A stretch of DNA of 64,000 nucleotides from Thalassococcus profundi (GTDB lineage: Bacteria > Pseudomonadota > Alphaproteobacteria > Rhodobacterales > Rhodobacteraceae), in NCBI RefSeq assembly GCF_003344785.1, contig NZ_QPMK01000008.1, positions 96,373 through 160,372 of the forward strand. The letters are read 5' to 3'. The notes under the pieces are model-generated. The model saw nothing but the letters and a program-made list of their open reading frames with translations, had not been told where the DNA came from and ran no database searches. Below are positions 8,024-17,273 of this stretch, one piece after another (within the stretch, counting starts at the first letter, position 1; each line of letters begins with the position of its first letter). Position numbers and translations under genes: made by a program.

Positions 8024-8824
8024 ATGAACCGGGCCAGTCAGAGCCGCGATAACGGAGAGCTCATTCTCCGGCTGCGCGGCATTTCCAAGCAATTCGGTGC
8101 GGTGACCGCGCTGGAAGATATCCAGCTCGACGTGCACGCGGGCGAAGTCGTGGCGCTTGTCGGGGACAACGGTGCGGGCAAGTCCACGCTGGTCAAGACG
8201 CTGGCCGGGGTACACCAGCCCACCGCAGGAGCCATCGAGTATCTCGGCAAACCGGTCACGCTCGACACGCCGGGCAAGGCGCTCGAGATGGGCATCGCCA
8301 CGGTGTTCCAGGATCTGTCGCTCTGCGAAAACCTCGACGTGGTGGCCAACCTGTTCCTCGGTCACGAGTTGAACCCCTGGCGCCTGGACGAAGTGCAGAT
8401 GGAGGTCCGCGCCTGGACGCTGCTGCAGGAACTCGCCGCCCGCATCCCGTCGGTCCGCGAACCCATCGCCTCGCTTTCGGGCGGACAGCGGCAGACGGTT
8501 GCCATCGCGCGTTCACTGCTGCTTGACCCGCAGATCATCATGCTGGACGAACCGACCGCGGCGCTGGGTGTCGCGCAGACGGCCGAGGTGCTCAACCTGA
8601 TCGAACGGGTGCGTGAGCGCGGTCACGGCGTGATCCTGATCTCGCACAACATGGAAGACGTCCGCGCCGTCGCCGACCGCATCGTCGTGCTGCGCCTTGG
8701 CCGCAACAACGGCGTCTTCACGCCGGAAAACACCCATGAGGAACTCGTCGCCGCAATCACCGGCGCCACCGAGAATTCGGTATCGCGCCGCTCCGCGCGC
8801 AAGCTCGAAACGCAGGGGGAATGA
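8024..8824 (+). CDS. Sugar ABC transporter ATP-binding protein, single-domain type
   Basis: The 266-aa protein has one ATPase domain: Walker A GDNGAGKST (about residues 46-54), signature LSGGQRQ (about 150), Walker B IIMLDEPTAAL and the switch histidine in LISHNM. Most ribose/xylose-type importers have a fused double ATPase of about 500 aa. The single-domain form is that of the FrcA type of rhizobia and relatives and probably works as a homodimer. GGGAGGAGG lies upstream of the ATG. Confidence 0.9.
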   Translation: MNRASQSRDNGELILRLRGISKQFGAVTALEDIQLDVHAGEVVALVGDNGAGKSTLVKTLAGVHQPTAGAIEYLGKPVTLDTPGKALEMGIATVFQDLSLCENLDVVANLFLGHELNPWRLDEVQMEVRAWTLLQELAARIPSVREPIASLSGGQRQTVAIARSLLLDPQIIMLDEPTAALGVAQTAEVLNLIERVRERGHGVILISHNMEDVRAVADRIVVLRLGRNNGVFTPENTHEELVAAITGATENSVSRRSARKLETQGE

Positions 8825-8825
8825 C

Positions 8826-10076
8826 ATGACCCAAGACACCAAATCCCCCACCGCCCAGTTGGACAGAGCCGACACGCGCGTCCGTCACGACGAAGGCATC
8901 ACGGGCGAGATCCGCGCTTTCATCGACCGGGTGCGGTCGGGCGATCTCGGCATGTTGCCGGTGATCGTCGGGCTTCTGCTGATTTCCACCGTGTTCAGCA
9001 CGTTGAACCCGGTCTTCCTCGCGCCCAACAACCTCGTGAACCTGCTCTTCGATGCGGCCGCGGTCGGCTTCATCTCTCTCGGCGTGGTCTGCGTGCTACT
9101 GTTGGGCGAGATCGACCTGTCCATCGGATCGATGAGCGGCCTAGCTTCCGCCGTGATCGGCGTGCTCTGGGTCAACACCGGCCTGCCGCTGCCGCTGGCC
9201 ATCGCCGGTGCCTTGCTGGCCGGCGCGTTGACCGGCTTCGTCTACGGCAGCCTGCGCAACCGTTTCGAGATGCCGAGCTTCGTGGCCACCCTTGCCGGTC
9301 TTCTGGCGCTTCTGGGGATGCAGCTTTACATTCTCGGTCCAACCGGGTCGATCAACCTGCCGTTCACCTCGGGCCTCGTGCGCTTTGGCCAGATCATGAT
9401 CATCCCGGCCTGGCTGTCCTATGCTTTGGCACTCGTGCCCGGCGCGATAATCATCTTCGGCGGCCTCAAGACCATTCAGCAGCGCAGCGCCGCCAACCTG
9501 TCGTCGGGTGGAATGACGGTGGTCCTGGTGAAGGCGGCCATCCTGACCGCGGCCCTGCTCTTCATCGTGTTCTACCTCGAACAGGGGCGCGGCGTGCCGT
9601 GGATGTTCGGTGTCTTCGTGCTCTTCGTGGTGATCCTCGACTACGCGCTGACCCGGACGCAATGGGGCCGGTCGATGTTCGCGGTCGGCGGCAATGCCGA
9701 GGCGGCCCGGCGGGCGGGCATCAACGTGCGGCGCATCCGCTTGTCGGCCTTCGTCCTGTGTTCGACCTTTGCGGCACTCGGTGGCGTGTTCTCTGCCGCG
9801 CGGCTTGCCTCGGCCAGCCAGCAGGCGGGCACCGGCGACGTGAATCTCAACGCCATCGCCGCGGCGGTCATCGGCGGCACGTCGCTTTTCGGCGGACGCG
9901 GGTCTGCATGGTCCGCGCTGCTGGGCGTGCTGGTCATCATGGCGATCTCGAATGGCCTGACTTTGCTCAATCTCAGCTCGTCGCTGCGCTACATGATCAC
10001 CGGCGCCGTCCTTGCCATCGCCGTCATCGTCGACTCGCTTGCGCGCCGCTCGCGTGCCAGCCACGGCCGCGCCTGA
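8826..10076 (+). CDS. Sugar ABC transporter permease (XylH/FrcC type)
   Basis: The 416-aa protein is a BPD_transp_2 membrane subunit with about ten hydrophobic segments. It carries the family's GEIDLSIGSMSGLASAVIG motif and, near the C-terminus, NAIAAAVIGGTSLFGGRGS. The N-terminal 45 residues are polar and cytoplasmic. The start at 8826 is two bases past the ATPase stop, so translation is coupled. It forms the channel for the pentitol importer encoded here. Confidence 0.9.
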   Translation: MTQDTKSPTAQLDRADTRVRHDEGITGEIRAFIDRVRSGDLGMLPVIVGLLLISTVFSTLNPVFLAPNNLVNLLFDAAAVGFISLGVVCVLLLGEIDLSIGSMSGLASAVIGVLWVNTGLPLPLAIAGALLAGALTGFVYGSLRNRFEMPSFVATLAGLLALLGMQLYILGPTGSINLPFTSGLVRFGQIMIIPAWLSYALALVPGAIIIFGGLKTIQQRSAANLSSGGMTVVLVKAAILTAALLFIVFYLEQGRGVPWMFGVFVLFVVILDYALTRTQWGRSMFAVGGNAEAARRAGINVRRIRLSAFVLCSTFAALGGVFSAARLASASQQAGTGDVNLNAIAAAVIGGTSLFGGRGSAWSALLGVLVIMAISNGLTLLNLSSSLRYMITGAVLAIAVIVDSLARRSRASHGRA

Positions 10077-10097
10077 ACCGGAAAGGGAGGAAACCCA

Positions 10098-10826
10098 ATG
10101 GCACAATCTCTTGCAGGCAAAACCGCGGCCATCACCGGCGCCGCCTCGGGCATCGGTCTCGAATGTGCGCGGGCGTTGCTGGAGCAGGGCTGTAACGTGG
10201 TTCTGATCGACCGCGCCGAAGACCGGCTGACCGCGCTTTGCGACGAGTTGGGACAGAACGCTCATCCGCTTGTGCTCGATCTCTTCGACGGGGCGGCGGT
10301 GTCGGACATGGTGCCTCGGATCGAGGCGCTGGCCGGCCCTCTGGACATCTTCCACGCCAACGCGGGCGCCTATGTCGGCGGCCCGGCGGCAGAGGGCGAT
10401 CCGGACGTCTGGGACAAGGTCCTGACGCTCAACATCAACGCCGCCTTCCGCTGCGTGCGGGCCGTTCTGCCCGGGATGATCGAACGAAAGTCCGGCGACG
10501 TGATCTTCACCAGCTCGGTCGCGGGCGTCACACCCGTCGTATGGGAGCCGATCTACACCGCTTCCAAATATGCGGTGCAAGCGTTCCTGCACGCGACGCG
10601 GCGGCAGGTCAGCGAACACGGCATCCGCATGGGCGCCGTTCTTCCCGGCCCCGTGGTGACCGCGCTCCTCGACGACTGGCCCAAGGCCAAGATGGAAGAG
10701 GCGCTGGCCAACGGGTCGCTCATGCAGCCACGCGAGGTTGCCGAGGCCGTCGTCTTCATGCTGACCCGGCCGCCCGGCGTCGTGATCCGGGATCTCGTGA
10801 TCCTGCCCAACAGCGTCGATCTGTGA
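10098..10826 (+). CDS. rbtD: Ribitol 2-dehydrogenase (SDR family)
   Basis: The 242-aa short-chain dehydrogenase has the nucleotide motif [10 protein letters not shown] (residues 11-20), the NAG motif in FHANAGAY, and the catalytic YxxxK in YTASK with the upstream serine in FTSSVAG. The body of the protein, for example [27 protein letters not shown] and [17 protein letters not shown], closely matches what I recall of Klebsiella ribitol dehydrogenase. It should oxidise ribitol to D-ribulose with NAD+. GGGAGG lies upstream. The kinase for D-ribulose follows 27 bases downstream. Confidence 0.88.
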   Translation: MAQSLAGKTAAITGAASGIGLECARALLEQGCNVVLIDRAEDRLTALCDELGQNAHPLVLDLFDGAAVSDMVPRIEALAGPLDIFHANAGAYVGGPAAEGDPDVWDKVLTLNINAAFRCVRAVLPGMIERKSGDVIFTSSVAGVTPVVWEPIYTASKYAVQAFLHATRRQVSEHGIRMGAVLPGPVVTALLDDWPKAKMEEALANGSLMQPREVAEAVVFMLTRPPGVVIRDLVILPNSVDL

Positions 10827-10853
10827 TCGCCACACCGCGACAGGAGGAACGAC

Positions 10854-12488
10854 ATGACCGAAAAGGCTGAAGGTTATCTCATCGGGATCGACGTGGGCAC
10901 CGGCAGCGCCCGTGCCGGGGTGTTCACCGCAACGGGCCGGATGGTTGGTACGGACAAATGCGCCATCGCGATCCACCGCGAAGGTGGCGTGATCGTGGAG
11001 CAGTCTGGCGAAGACATCTGGCAAGCAGTCGTCCGGGCCGTACGCGGCGCGGTGGCGGACGCCGGGGTTGCGCCTGAGCAGGTCCGCGGCATCGGGGTCG
11101 ACGCGACCTGTTCGCTGGTCGTGCTCGGCGCGGACAGGGAGCCGCTCCCGGTTGGGGACCCGTCTCATCCGGAGCGCAATGTCATCGTCTGGATGGACCA
11201 TCGCGCCGTGGATCAGGCGGAGCGCATCAACACCATCGGTCACCGCGTGCTCGACTACGTCGGGGGCCGCATCTCGCCCGAGATGGAAACCCCCAAGCTT
11301 CTGTGGCTCAAGGAGAACCGGCCTGACGTATACGCCCGGGCCTGGCAGTTCATGGACCTGACGGACTTCCTGACATGGCGGGCGACCGGCGATCTGTCCC
11401 GGTCGATCTGCACCGTGACATGTAAGTGGACCTACATGGCACACGAAAGGTCGTGGGACCGAAGCTATTTCGAGGCAATCGGCCTGGCTGATCTGGCAGA
11501 TGACGGATTTCAAAGAATTGGAAAGACGGTCGTCGATCCCGGCGCTACATTGGGAACGGGGCTGACTGAAGACGCGGCGGATGCGCTCGGACTTCGATCC
11601 GGCACGGCTGTCGCTGCCGGGCTGATCGATGCCCATGCCGGCGGCATCGGCTCGGTCGGAGCGCGGGACGGTGGCGGTGCGGAAGCCAATCTTGCCTATG
11701 TCTTCGGGACATCCTCCTGCACCATGACCACAACGCGTGAACCAGTCTTCGTTCCGGGAGTCTGGGGGCCGTACTTTTCCGCGATGATACCAGGTATGTG
11801 GCTCAATGAAGGCGGACAGTCGGCCGCCGGCGCCGCGATCGATCATTTGATCGAATTCCACCCCATTTACGCCGAGGCGCATGCGGAAGCATCGCGGGAC
11901 AATCAATCGCTTCCGGCCTGGCTGGCGCAACGGGCTGAAATGAAGCTCGCCGGGGACCGCAACGTCGCCCGTTTGGCCGGGGGGCTTTACGTCGTGCCGG
12001 AATTCCTGGGTAATCGAGCGCCCTATGCCGATCCGCACACGCGAGCCGTGATCGCGGGCCTGGGCATGGAAAGAGACCTCGACAGTCTTCTGGCCCTCTA
12101 CATAGCTGGACTGTGCGGGATCGGTTACGGCCTGCGCCAGATCCTTCACGCCCAGGCCGAAAAAGGCGCGAAGGTCGACCGTGTGGTTCTGAGCGGTGGC
12201 GCCGGGAAGAGTGACCTCGTGCGACAACTCCTGGCCGACGCGGCCGGGGTCGAACTGTCGATCCCGGCCGCCGAAGAGCCTGTGCTTCTCGGATCGGCGA
12301 TTCTTGGCAGCATGGCTGCCGGAATTCACGAGGATATCGAGACCGCGATGGGAGAAATGTCCGCCTTTGCCAAGGTGTTCCGCCCGCAAGTAGGCGACGT
12401 CAGAGCCCTCCATGAAAAACGGTATCAAGTGTTCAAGAAATTCCAGTCCGCCGCTCGCCAAGCCGCAAAACTTCAGGAGCTTGATTGA
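10854..12488 (+). CDS. FGGY-family D-ribulokinase
   Basis: The 544-aa protein has the FGGY kinase fold: N-terminal [14 protein letters not shown] phosphate-binding loop, catalytic-type Asp in WMDHRA, and C-terminal [19 protein letters not shown] adenine/phosphate motif. Size and sequence fit the ribulokinase group. After ribitol dehydrogenase it would phosphorylate D-ribulose to D-ribulose 5-phosphate, feeding the pentose phosphate pathway. It is the last gene of the operon; a gene remnant starts within 20 bases of its stop. AGGAGG lies upstream of the ATG. Confidence 0.87.
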   Translation: MTEKAEGYLIGIDVGTGSARAGVFTATGRMVGTDKCAIAIHREGGVIVEQSGEDIWQAVVRAVRGAVADAGVAPEQVRGIGVDATCSLVVLGADREPLPVGDPSHPERNVIVWMDHRAVDQAERINTIGHRVLDYVGGRISPEMETPKLLWLKENRPDVYARAWQFMDLTDFLTWRATGDLSRSICTVTCKWTYMAHERSWDRSYFEAIGLADLADDGFQRIGKTVVDPGATLGTGLTEDAADALGLRSGTAVAAGLIDAHAGGIGSVGARDGGGAEANLAYVFGTSSCTMTTTREPVFVPGVWGPYFSAMIPGMWLNEGGQSAAGAAIDHLIEFHPIYAEAHAEASRDNQSLPAWLAQRAEMKLAGDRNVARLAGGLYVVPEFLGNRAPYADPHTRAVIAGLGMERDLDSLLALYIAGLCGIGYGLRQILHAQAEKGAKVDRVVLSGGAGKSDLVRQLLADAAGVELSIPAAEEPVLLGSAILGSMAAGIHEDIETAMGEMSAFAKVFRPQVGDVRALHEKRYQVFKKFQSAARQAAKLQELD

Positions 12489-12499
12489 ACCGCCCCGGG

Positions 12500-12768
12500 T
12501 TTACCGGAGAGTGAAATTCTCAAGGGATGAGCCCTATGACGAAGAGGCGAAGGCCGCGGGGTTGAACATCATCTCATGGTCGCTCGAGCGCTCTGGCCCT
12601 CTCGCGGGGGGCGGCGGCTGGTATTTCCAGTCGGTGAATAACGCGATCGGCAGCGACGGCGACTACCTGCGCGTGCTCGATGTGCTGGCTCAGGATGTCG
12701 GGATCGTCGGCATGTTCTCGGACTGGCCTGCGACGGTGACCTTCTACGCAAATTGCATGGATCTTTGA
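12500..12768 (+). pseudogene. Glycerophosphodiester phosphodiesterase, C-terminal remnant
   Basis: The frame encodes about 85 residues that match the C-terminal end of secreted glycerophosphodiester phosphodiesterases: [20 protein letters not shown], a [10 protein letters not shown] stretch, [27 protein letters not shown]. The first three quarters, including the catalytic His-Glu metal site, are missing. The left border falls right after the ribulokinase stop, so the ribitol operon probably replaced the 5' part. The adjacent phosphonate-type transporter and HAD phosphatase are usual partners of such an enzyme. Confidence 0.75.
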
Positions 12769-12775
12769 CGCAATT

Positions 12776-12803
12776 CCCTGCGGCGGGCATGGCTTGCCGC
12801 GGG
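12776..12803. terminator. Hairpin between convergent genes
   Basis: CCCTGCGGC and GCCGCGGG can pair around an 11-base loop, between the phosphodiesterase remnant and the end of the HAD gene. There is no T-run on either side, so function as a terminator is uncertain. Confidence 0.4.
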
Positions 12804-12804
12804 A

Positions 12805-13713
12805 TCAAATCCGGTGCATGACGAAATCCGGCACGATGCCGGACGTCTCGATTGCCTCGCCAACGTCAAGCCCCGACAGCGATCCGTCCGCGGTCACGAG
12901 CGCCGTAGCAAAGCCCATATGCGCGCCGCCGAGAATGTCCGTGTGCAGCGTGTCGCCGACCATCAGCACCCGCGAGGGCTTACTGGCAAGGCGCGCGAGG
13001 GCAAGGTCGAAGATTCCGGGGAACGGCTTGCCGACGAACTCGGGCGTGACGCCGGCCTCATCGACGAGCCGATGCGCAAAATAGCCTGGCTCTTGCGTCA
13101 GACCGCCTTCGCGCGGCGCGACCAAGTCAGGGTTTCCGATGCAGACCGGGCGCGGGTGCGCACGCAATGAAGCAGTTAGAAGCGCTTGCCGCGCCTCGGT
13201 CCAGCCGTCCGCTCCGATCAGCAGAAAGCCTTCGGCCCGGTCGTATTCCTCGCGGAAGTCCCCGAGATAGACGATGTCGTGTGCAAGCAGTTCGTCGTCC
13301 CCGGGCTCTTGCGTGAGCATAACGCCCCAGCGGCGCGGCGGCGCCGTGGCCAGTTCCGCGAGCAGTGCCTCGCGGCTGGTCACAACCTCGGCAGGTGAGA
13401 AATCGAACCCGAGCTTTGCATAGCGGTGCATCATGCGCCGCTTGGGATAGCCGGCCGAGTTCGAGACGACCATCAGCGGCTTGCCCTGTTCCCGAAGGTT
13501 CGCGATGCGCTTGGCCGCACCCGGAATCGGCGTCTCGCCCACGTTCAGCACGCCGTAGGCATCAAGCAGGATCAGGTCGAATTCGGCGGCGATCTCACCC
13601 AGGTTCCCGACTGCATGACATCTCTGCGGGAACCGCGCCTCGGGAAGGCGCGGGCGCACCCGTTGATAAGCCTCGAAGGCGCGCGCCGGGTCGGTCGCGG
13701 TCAGGACGCTCAC
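12805..13713 (-). CDS. HAD-family sugar/glycerol phosphatase-like hydrolase
   Basis: The 302-aa protein has HAD motifs: DLILLDAYGVLNVGE (nucleophile Asp plus second acid replaced by Tyr/Gly context as in class IIA members), VVSNSAGYPK as motif II and VGKPFPGIF / MVGDTLHTDILGG as motifs III-IV. This is the NagD-like class often found beside PhnCDE-type transporters. The start is GTG 13713, overlapping the upstream permease stop in GTGA. A longer frame running into the permease gene is antisense shadow. It probably releases phosphate from a small phosphorylated product of the imported substrate (inference). Confidence 0.82.
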   Translation of the reverse strand: MSVLTATDPARAFEAYQRVRPRLPEARFPQRCHAVGNLGEIAAEFDLILLDAYGVLNVGETPIPGAAKRIANLREQGKPLMVVSNSAGYPKRRMMHRYAKLGFDFSPAEVVTSREALLAELATAPPRRWGVMLTQEPGDDELLAHDIVYLGDFREEYDRAEGFLLIGADGWTEARQALLTASLRAHPRPVCIGNPDLVAPREGGLTQEPGYFAHRLVDEAGVTPEFVGKPFPGIFDLALARLASKPSRVLMVGDTLHTDILGGAHMGFATALVTADGSLSGLDVGEAIETSGIVPDFVMHRI

Positions 13714-14519
13714 AGGATACGGCGCCGCAGGAAGGCCGAGACCACCTCTCCGAGGATGACAAGCACGAGGATGGCCAGCAGGACCGTCGCCGCCTCTGGC
13801 CAGTTGAACGTGTCGATCGCGCCCTGAAGGATGATGCCGATGCCGCCCGCGCCGACGAGGCCGAGCACGGTCGACTCGCGCAGGTTGATGTCCCAGCGCA
13901 GGATCGCCACCGCCCAGAACGTCGGCATCACCTGCGGCACGATAGCGTAGGCGATGACCTTGAAGCGCGACGCACCGGTGGCTTCGAGCGCCTCGACGGG
14001 GCGCTTGTCGATCTCCTCGATCGCTTCGCCGAGCAATTTGCCGATGAAGCCGATCGAGCGGAACATGATCGCGATGATGCCCGCGACGACGCCGGGGCCG
14101 AAGATCGCCACGAACAGTAGCGCCCAGATGATGGTGTTGACCGACCGCGAGGTCACGAGGATCAGCCGCCCGAGCCAGAGCGTTGCGCGGTTGGGCGTGG
14201 TGTTCTGCGCGGCGAGATAGGCGACGGGCAAAGACATCAGCACCGCGAAGGCGGTGGCGAAGGTCGCGATGTTCACCGTCTCCCACAGCACCCTAAGGAT
14301 CGTGGCGAGGTTGGTGGCATCGGGCGGATACATCCGCTCGAACAGGTCGCCCATCTGGCTCGGCGCGTCCCAGACCCAGGCCCAGACTACCTCGATCGAC
14401 GAGATCGACCAGGCGATTGCCAGCGCGCAGACCGCGAAGATCGCAAAGCGCTGCCATTTCTGCTTGGACGAAAAGCGGCTCCAGTCCTCGCGCCCGAACT
14501 GTTCGGAAATGCTTGTCAT
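13710..14519 (-). CDS. phnE: Phosphonate-type ABC transporter permease, second copy
   Basis: The 269-aa protein is a MetI-like permease with about six membrane segments and an EAA-type loop (EALEATGASRFKVIAYAIVPQ). It carries the PhnE-type region AQNTTPNRATLWLGRLILVTSRSVNTIIWALLF. The gene overlaps the upstream permease by 4 bases (ATGA) and the HAD gene downstream by 4. Two different PhnE-like permeases in one operon suggest a heterodimeric channel. Confidence 0.9.
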   Translation of the reverse strand: MTSISEQFGREDWSRFSSKQKWQRFAIFAVCALAIAWSISSIEVVWAWVWDAPSQMGDLFERMYPPDATNLATILRVLWETVNIATFATAFAVLMSLPVAYLAAQNTTPNRATLWLGRLILVTSRSVNTIIWALLFVAIFGPGVVAGIIAIMFRSIGFIGKLLGEAIEEIDKRPVEALEATGASRFKVIAYAIVPQVMPTFWAVAILRWDINLRESTVLGLVGAGGIGIILQGAIDTFNWPEAATVLLAILVLVILGEVVSAFLRRRIL

Positions 14520-15310
14520 CCGATGCGCTTCCTGATCATGCCGCTGATACCTTCCGAGATGAGGATCACGCCCACGATCACGATGGTGATGGCGAGGGCG
14601 AAGTCGTAGTCATAGCGCCCGAAGGCGTTGGCGAGGGTGGCGCCGATGCCGCCTGCACCGACGATGCCGACGACCGCCGAGGCGCGCAGGTTGCTGTCGA
14701 GCTGGTAGATCGTCAGGCCAATTTGGCGCGGCATGATCTGCGGGAAGATCGCGTAGAAGATGGTCGAAAAAAATGGTGCCCCGGCGGCCTTCATGGCCTC
14801 GACCTGGCCGAAGTCGATCTCCTCGATCCGCTCGGCCAGCATCTTGGCGACGAAGCCGATGGAATAGACCACCAGTGTCAGCACGCCCGCGAACGGGCCG
14901 AATCCAACGGCCTTCACGAAGATGATCGCGACGATCACCGGATGGAAGCTGCGCGCAACGATGATGATGAAGCGCCCAAGATAGTAAATTGGCAACGGAG
15001 CCACGTTGCGTGCGGCCATGAAGGCGATGGGAATCGACAGGAGCACCCCGCCGGTGGTGGCGAGTATGGCGATCTTGAGGCTCTCGAGAAAGCCGTCGAT
15101 CAGGAGGCCGCTGCGCTCGAAGCTCGGTGGGAAAGCCCCGCCGAAGATGCGCCCCGCGCGGCCGAACCCGTCCGCGACGCGGGCCCAGTCGATGGGCATG
15201 GTCGCACCGACCCAGAGGAAGTAGCCGAGCGCGCCGAGATACACCGCCCAGCGGATCGCGGGGTTCGCGATGAAAGGTGGCTTTTTCCAGGTGTCGCGCG
15301 CCTCGCTCAT
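14516..15310 (-). CDS. phnE: Phosphonate-type ABC transporter permease, first copy
   Basis: The 264-aa membrane protein has the PhnE architecture with EAA loop QVEAMKAAGAPFFSTIFYAIFPQIMP and about six hydrophobic segments. It overlaps the ATPase gene upstream and the second permease downstream by 4 bases each. Sequence differs clearly from the second permease, so it is an old duplication, not a recent one. Confidence 0.9.
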   Translation of the reverse strand: MSEARDTWKKPPFIANPAIRWAVYLGALGYFLWVGATMPIDWARVADGFGRAGRIFGGAFPPSFERSGLLIDGFLESLKIAILATTGGVLLSIPIAFMAARNVAPLPIYYLGRFIIIVARSFHPVIVAIIFVKAVGFGPFAGVLTLVVYSIGFVAKMLAERIEEIDFGQVEAMKAAGAPFFSTIFYAIFPQIMPRQIGLTIYQLDSNLRASAVVGIVGAGGIGATLANAFGRYDYDFALAITIVIVGVILISEGISGMIRKRIG

Positions 15311-16083
15311 GACGCCGCCTTCAGGTCTTCGCTGCGGTCGGCATGCGGGCTGCCGGAATAGATACTGTCCATCGCTTCCTGGTCGAGGCTGGCAGGTTTG
15401 TCGTCGAAGATGATCCGGCCGTAACGCATACCGACGATCCGGTCGGTGTATTCCTTGGCCTCGGTCACGTTATGGATGTTGATGAGTACCGGCAGCTTCA
15501 GCTCTCCGGCGAGGTCACGCAGCAGTCCCATGATCTGCTCGGAGGTCTTGGGGTCGAGCGAAGCGGTCGGCTCGTCGGCCAGCAGGATCTCGGGATCCTG
15601 CATCAGCGCGCGCACGACGCCCACCCGCTGGCGCTCGCCGCCCGAGAGTTGGTCTGCGCGGGTATTGGCGTATTGGGCGATGCCCACCCGCTCCATCAAC
15701 TCGTAGGCGCGGCGGATGTCCTCTTTTGGATAACGCCGCATGATCGCCGCCCAGGTCGAGATGTAACCGAGCCGCCCGGACTGGACGTTCTCCATCACCG
15801 TGAGGCGGTCGACGAGGTTGAAACCCTGAAAGACCATGCCGATCTTGCGCCGCGCCGCGCGGAGGTTCCCGCCACGCAGCTTCGTCAGTTCGGTGCCGTT
15901 GAGCTCGATCGAACCCGAGGTGGGCTCCACCAGCCGATTGATGCAGCGCAAGAGAGTCGACTTGCCCGCACCAGACGAGCCGATGATGGACACGACGCTT
16001 TCGCCCTCGATGGTCAGGTCGAGGTTCTTCAGGACCGGGTCGCCGCTGCCGTAGCGTTTGACGAGGTCGGTTATCTTCAGCAT
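15307..16083 (-). CDS. phnC: Phosphonate-type ABC transporter ATP-binding protein
   Basis: The 258-aa ATPase has Walker A GSSGAGKST (about residues 35-43), signature LSGGERQRV, Walker B ILLADEPTASLDP and the switch histidine in INIHNV. VDRLTVMENVQSGRLGY is a PhnC-type feature. No C-P lyase genes occur in the window, so the transporter may carry phosphodiesters, phosphite or other organophosphates rather than phosphonates (inference). Confidence 0.9.
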   Translation of the reverse strand: MLKITDLVKRYGSGDPVLKNLDLTIEGESVVSIIGSSGAGKSTLLRCINRLVEPTSGSIELNGTELTKLRGGNLRAARRKIGMVFQGFNLVDRLTVMENVQSGRLGYISTWAAIMRRYPKEDIRRAYELMERVGIAQYANTRADQLSGGERQRVGVVRALMQDPEILLADEPTASLDPKTSEQIMGLLRDLAGELKLPVLINIHNVTEAKEYTDRIVGMRYGRIIFDDKPASLDQEAMDSIYSGSPHADRSEDLKAAS

Positions 16084-16099
16084 GGGATGCTCCGTTGTC

Positions 16100-16125
16100 G
16101 GACCGGCGCACGACTGCGCCGGTCC
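16100..16125 (-). terminator. Stem-loop between phnD and phnC
   Basis: A perfect 11-bp inverted repeat, GGACCGGCGCA / TGCGCCGGTCC, with a 4-base loop lies in the 54-base gap between the binding-protein and ATPase genes. As there is no T-run, an mRNA-stabilising or partial-attenuation role is likely. Confidence 0.65.
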
Positions 16126-16137
16126 GGTAAGTGCGAG

Positions 16138-17121
16138 TTATTCCGCCGCGAGGCCCTCGGGGGTGTATTCGACGCCGTTCGCGCTCTGGATCTGACGGAT
16201 CACCGCCCACTGGTCCTCGTAGGTGATAGGCACGAACTTGGACACGCCAGCGAACTCCTCACCTAGTGCTGTGCCTTCGAAATCGAAGCTGAAGAACGCC
16301 TCTTCGATGCTCTCCTTCAGCTCGGGCGCGAGGTTGTGCGCATAGGCGTAGGAGGTCGTCGGGAAGGGCTCGCTTTCCCAGACGATACGGACCTCCTCGG
16401 GATCGTAGAGGCCGCGATCGGCCATCCGCTCGACCACTTCCGAGGCAACCGGCGCAGCATCGTAGTCGCCTGCGACGACGCCCAGCATCGACTGGTCATG
16501 GCTGCCCGAGTAGTTAACCTCGTAATCCTCGTCCGGCACGACGCCGAGGTCGGGGAAGAGCGCGCGCGGCGCCTGGTTTCCCGAGTTCGAGGTAGGCGAA
16601 GTGTGCGCGACACGCTTGCCGGCCAGATCCGGCATTTCCTGAATGTCGCTGTCGGCTTGAGTGTAGACTTGGAGCGTATAGCCGAAGCGCCCGTCATCGG
16701 CTCCCATGATCGCAAAGGGTACAGCTCCTGCGAGGTTCACCGCGAACGGCGTGGGGCCGGTCGAGAAGCCTGCGATGTGCAGGCGGCCAGAGCGCATGGC
16801 CTCAACCTCGGCCGAGTTGGACTGGACCGCGAAGAACTGAACGTCCTTGCCGGTCGACTCCTCCAGATGTTCGATGAACGGCGTCCAGATGTCTTCGTAG
16901 ATCGCCGGGTCTTCGACGGGTGTGTAAGCGAAGACCAGCGTATCGGGATTGCGAAGCTGGCTTTCATCTTCCGGCGCGTCGGCGACGAGGTCGCCGTTCG
17001 CATCGCAATATTGCTCGTCGAGTTGACCGCGGTTCTCGCAGCTGTCTTGCGCGAAAGCGGTCGACGCCGTAAGCGCCAGCGCGGCAAGCGCCGTCGTTCC
17101 GAAGATCGTGTCCTTGGGCAT
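16138..17121 (-). CDS. phnD: Phosphonate/organophosphate ABC transporter binding protein
   Basis: The 327-aa PhnD-family protein has a signal peptide (TTALAALALTASTAFAQ, cleaved near residue 24), followed by a short cysteine-containing segment (DSCENRGQLDEQYC). The core is typical: VFAYTPVEDPAIYED, then LVGKRVAHTSPTSNSGNQAPR-like and VNYSGSHDQSMLGVVAGDYDAAPVAS. It is the first gene of the minus-strand operon. GGAGG precedes the ATG, and it is divergent from the DeoR regulator. Confidence 0.9.
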   Translation of the reverse strand: MPKDTIFGTTALAALALTASTAFAQDSCENRGQLDEQYCDANGDLVADAPEDESQLRNPDTLVFAYTPVEDPAIYEDIWTPFIEHLEESTGKDVQFFAVQSNSAEVEAMRSGRLHIAGFSTGPTPFAVNLAGAVPFAIMGADDGRFGYTLQVYTQADSDIQEMPDLAGKRVAHTSPTSNSGNQAPRALFPDLGVVPDEDYEVNYSGSHDQSMLGVVAGDYDAAPVASEVVERMADRGLYDPEEVRIVWESEPFPTTSYAYAHNLAPELKESIEEAFFSFDFEGTALGEEFAGVSKFVPITYEDQWAVIRQIQSANGVEYTPEGLAAE

Positions 17122-17163
17122 GTCAGTAATCCTCCCGTTTCAGTCGGTGTGTCGCCTCCACGA

Positions 17164-17174
17164 CACATTATGTG
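17164..17174. promoter_or_regulatory. Small palindrome between phnD and the DeoR-type gene
   Basis: CACATTATGTG is a symmetric 11-mer in the 152-base divergent gap and a plausible half of a regulator site. AT-rich motifs with AAAATTGG at about 17190 and 17251 are also repeated. No regulator binding is shown. Confidence 0.3.
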
Positions 17175-17273
17175 GATGACAGCATCGAAAATTGGGATAT
17201 GCAACATACTTCATTCCAAATTCTGCGATTTTTGCTTATTCACCATGATGAAAATTGGCGTAGAGCAAGTTCC

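Noticed and set aside
9141..12461. A 1106-codon open frame on the minus strand
   Set aside because: It lies antisense to the permease, ribitol dehydrogenase and ribulokinase genes, which have clear family motifs; the long frame is a by-product of high-GC codon use.
12805..14286. HAD protein with a 190-residue N-terminal extension
   Set aside because: The extension is a shadow frame of the phnE-type permease; the GTG at 13713 overlaps the permease stop as in the rest of the operon.
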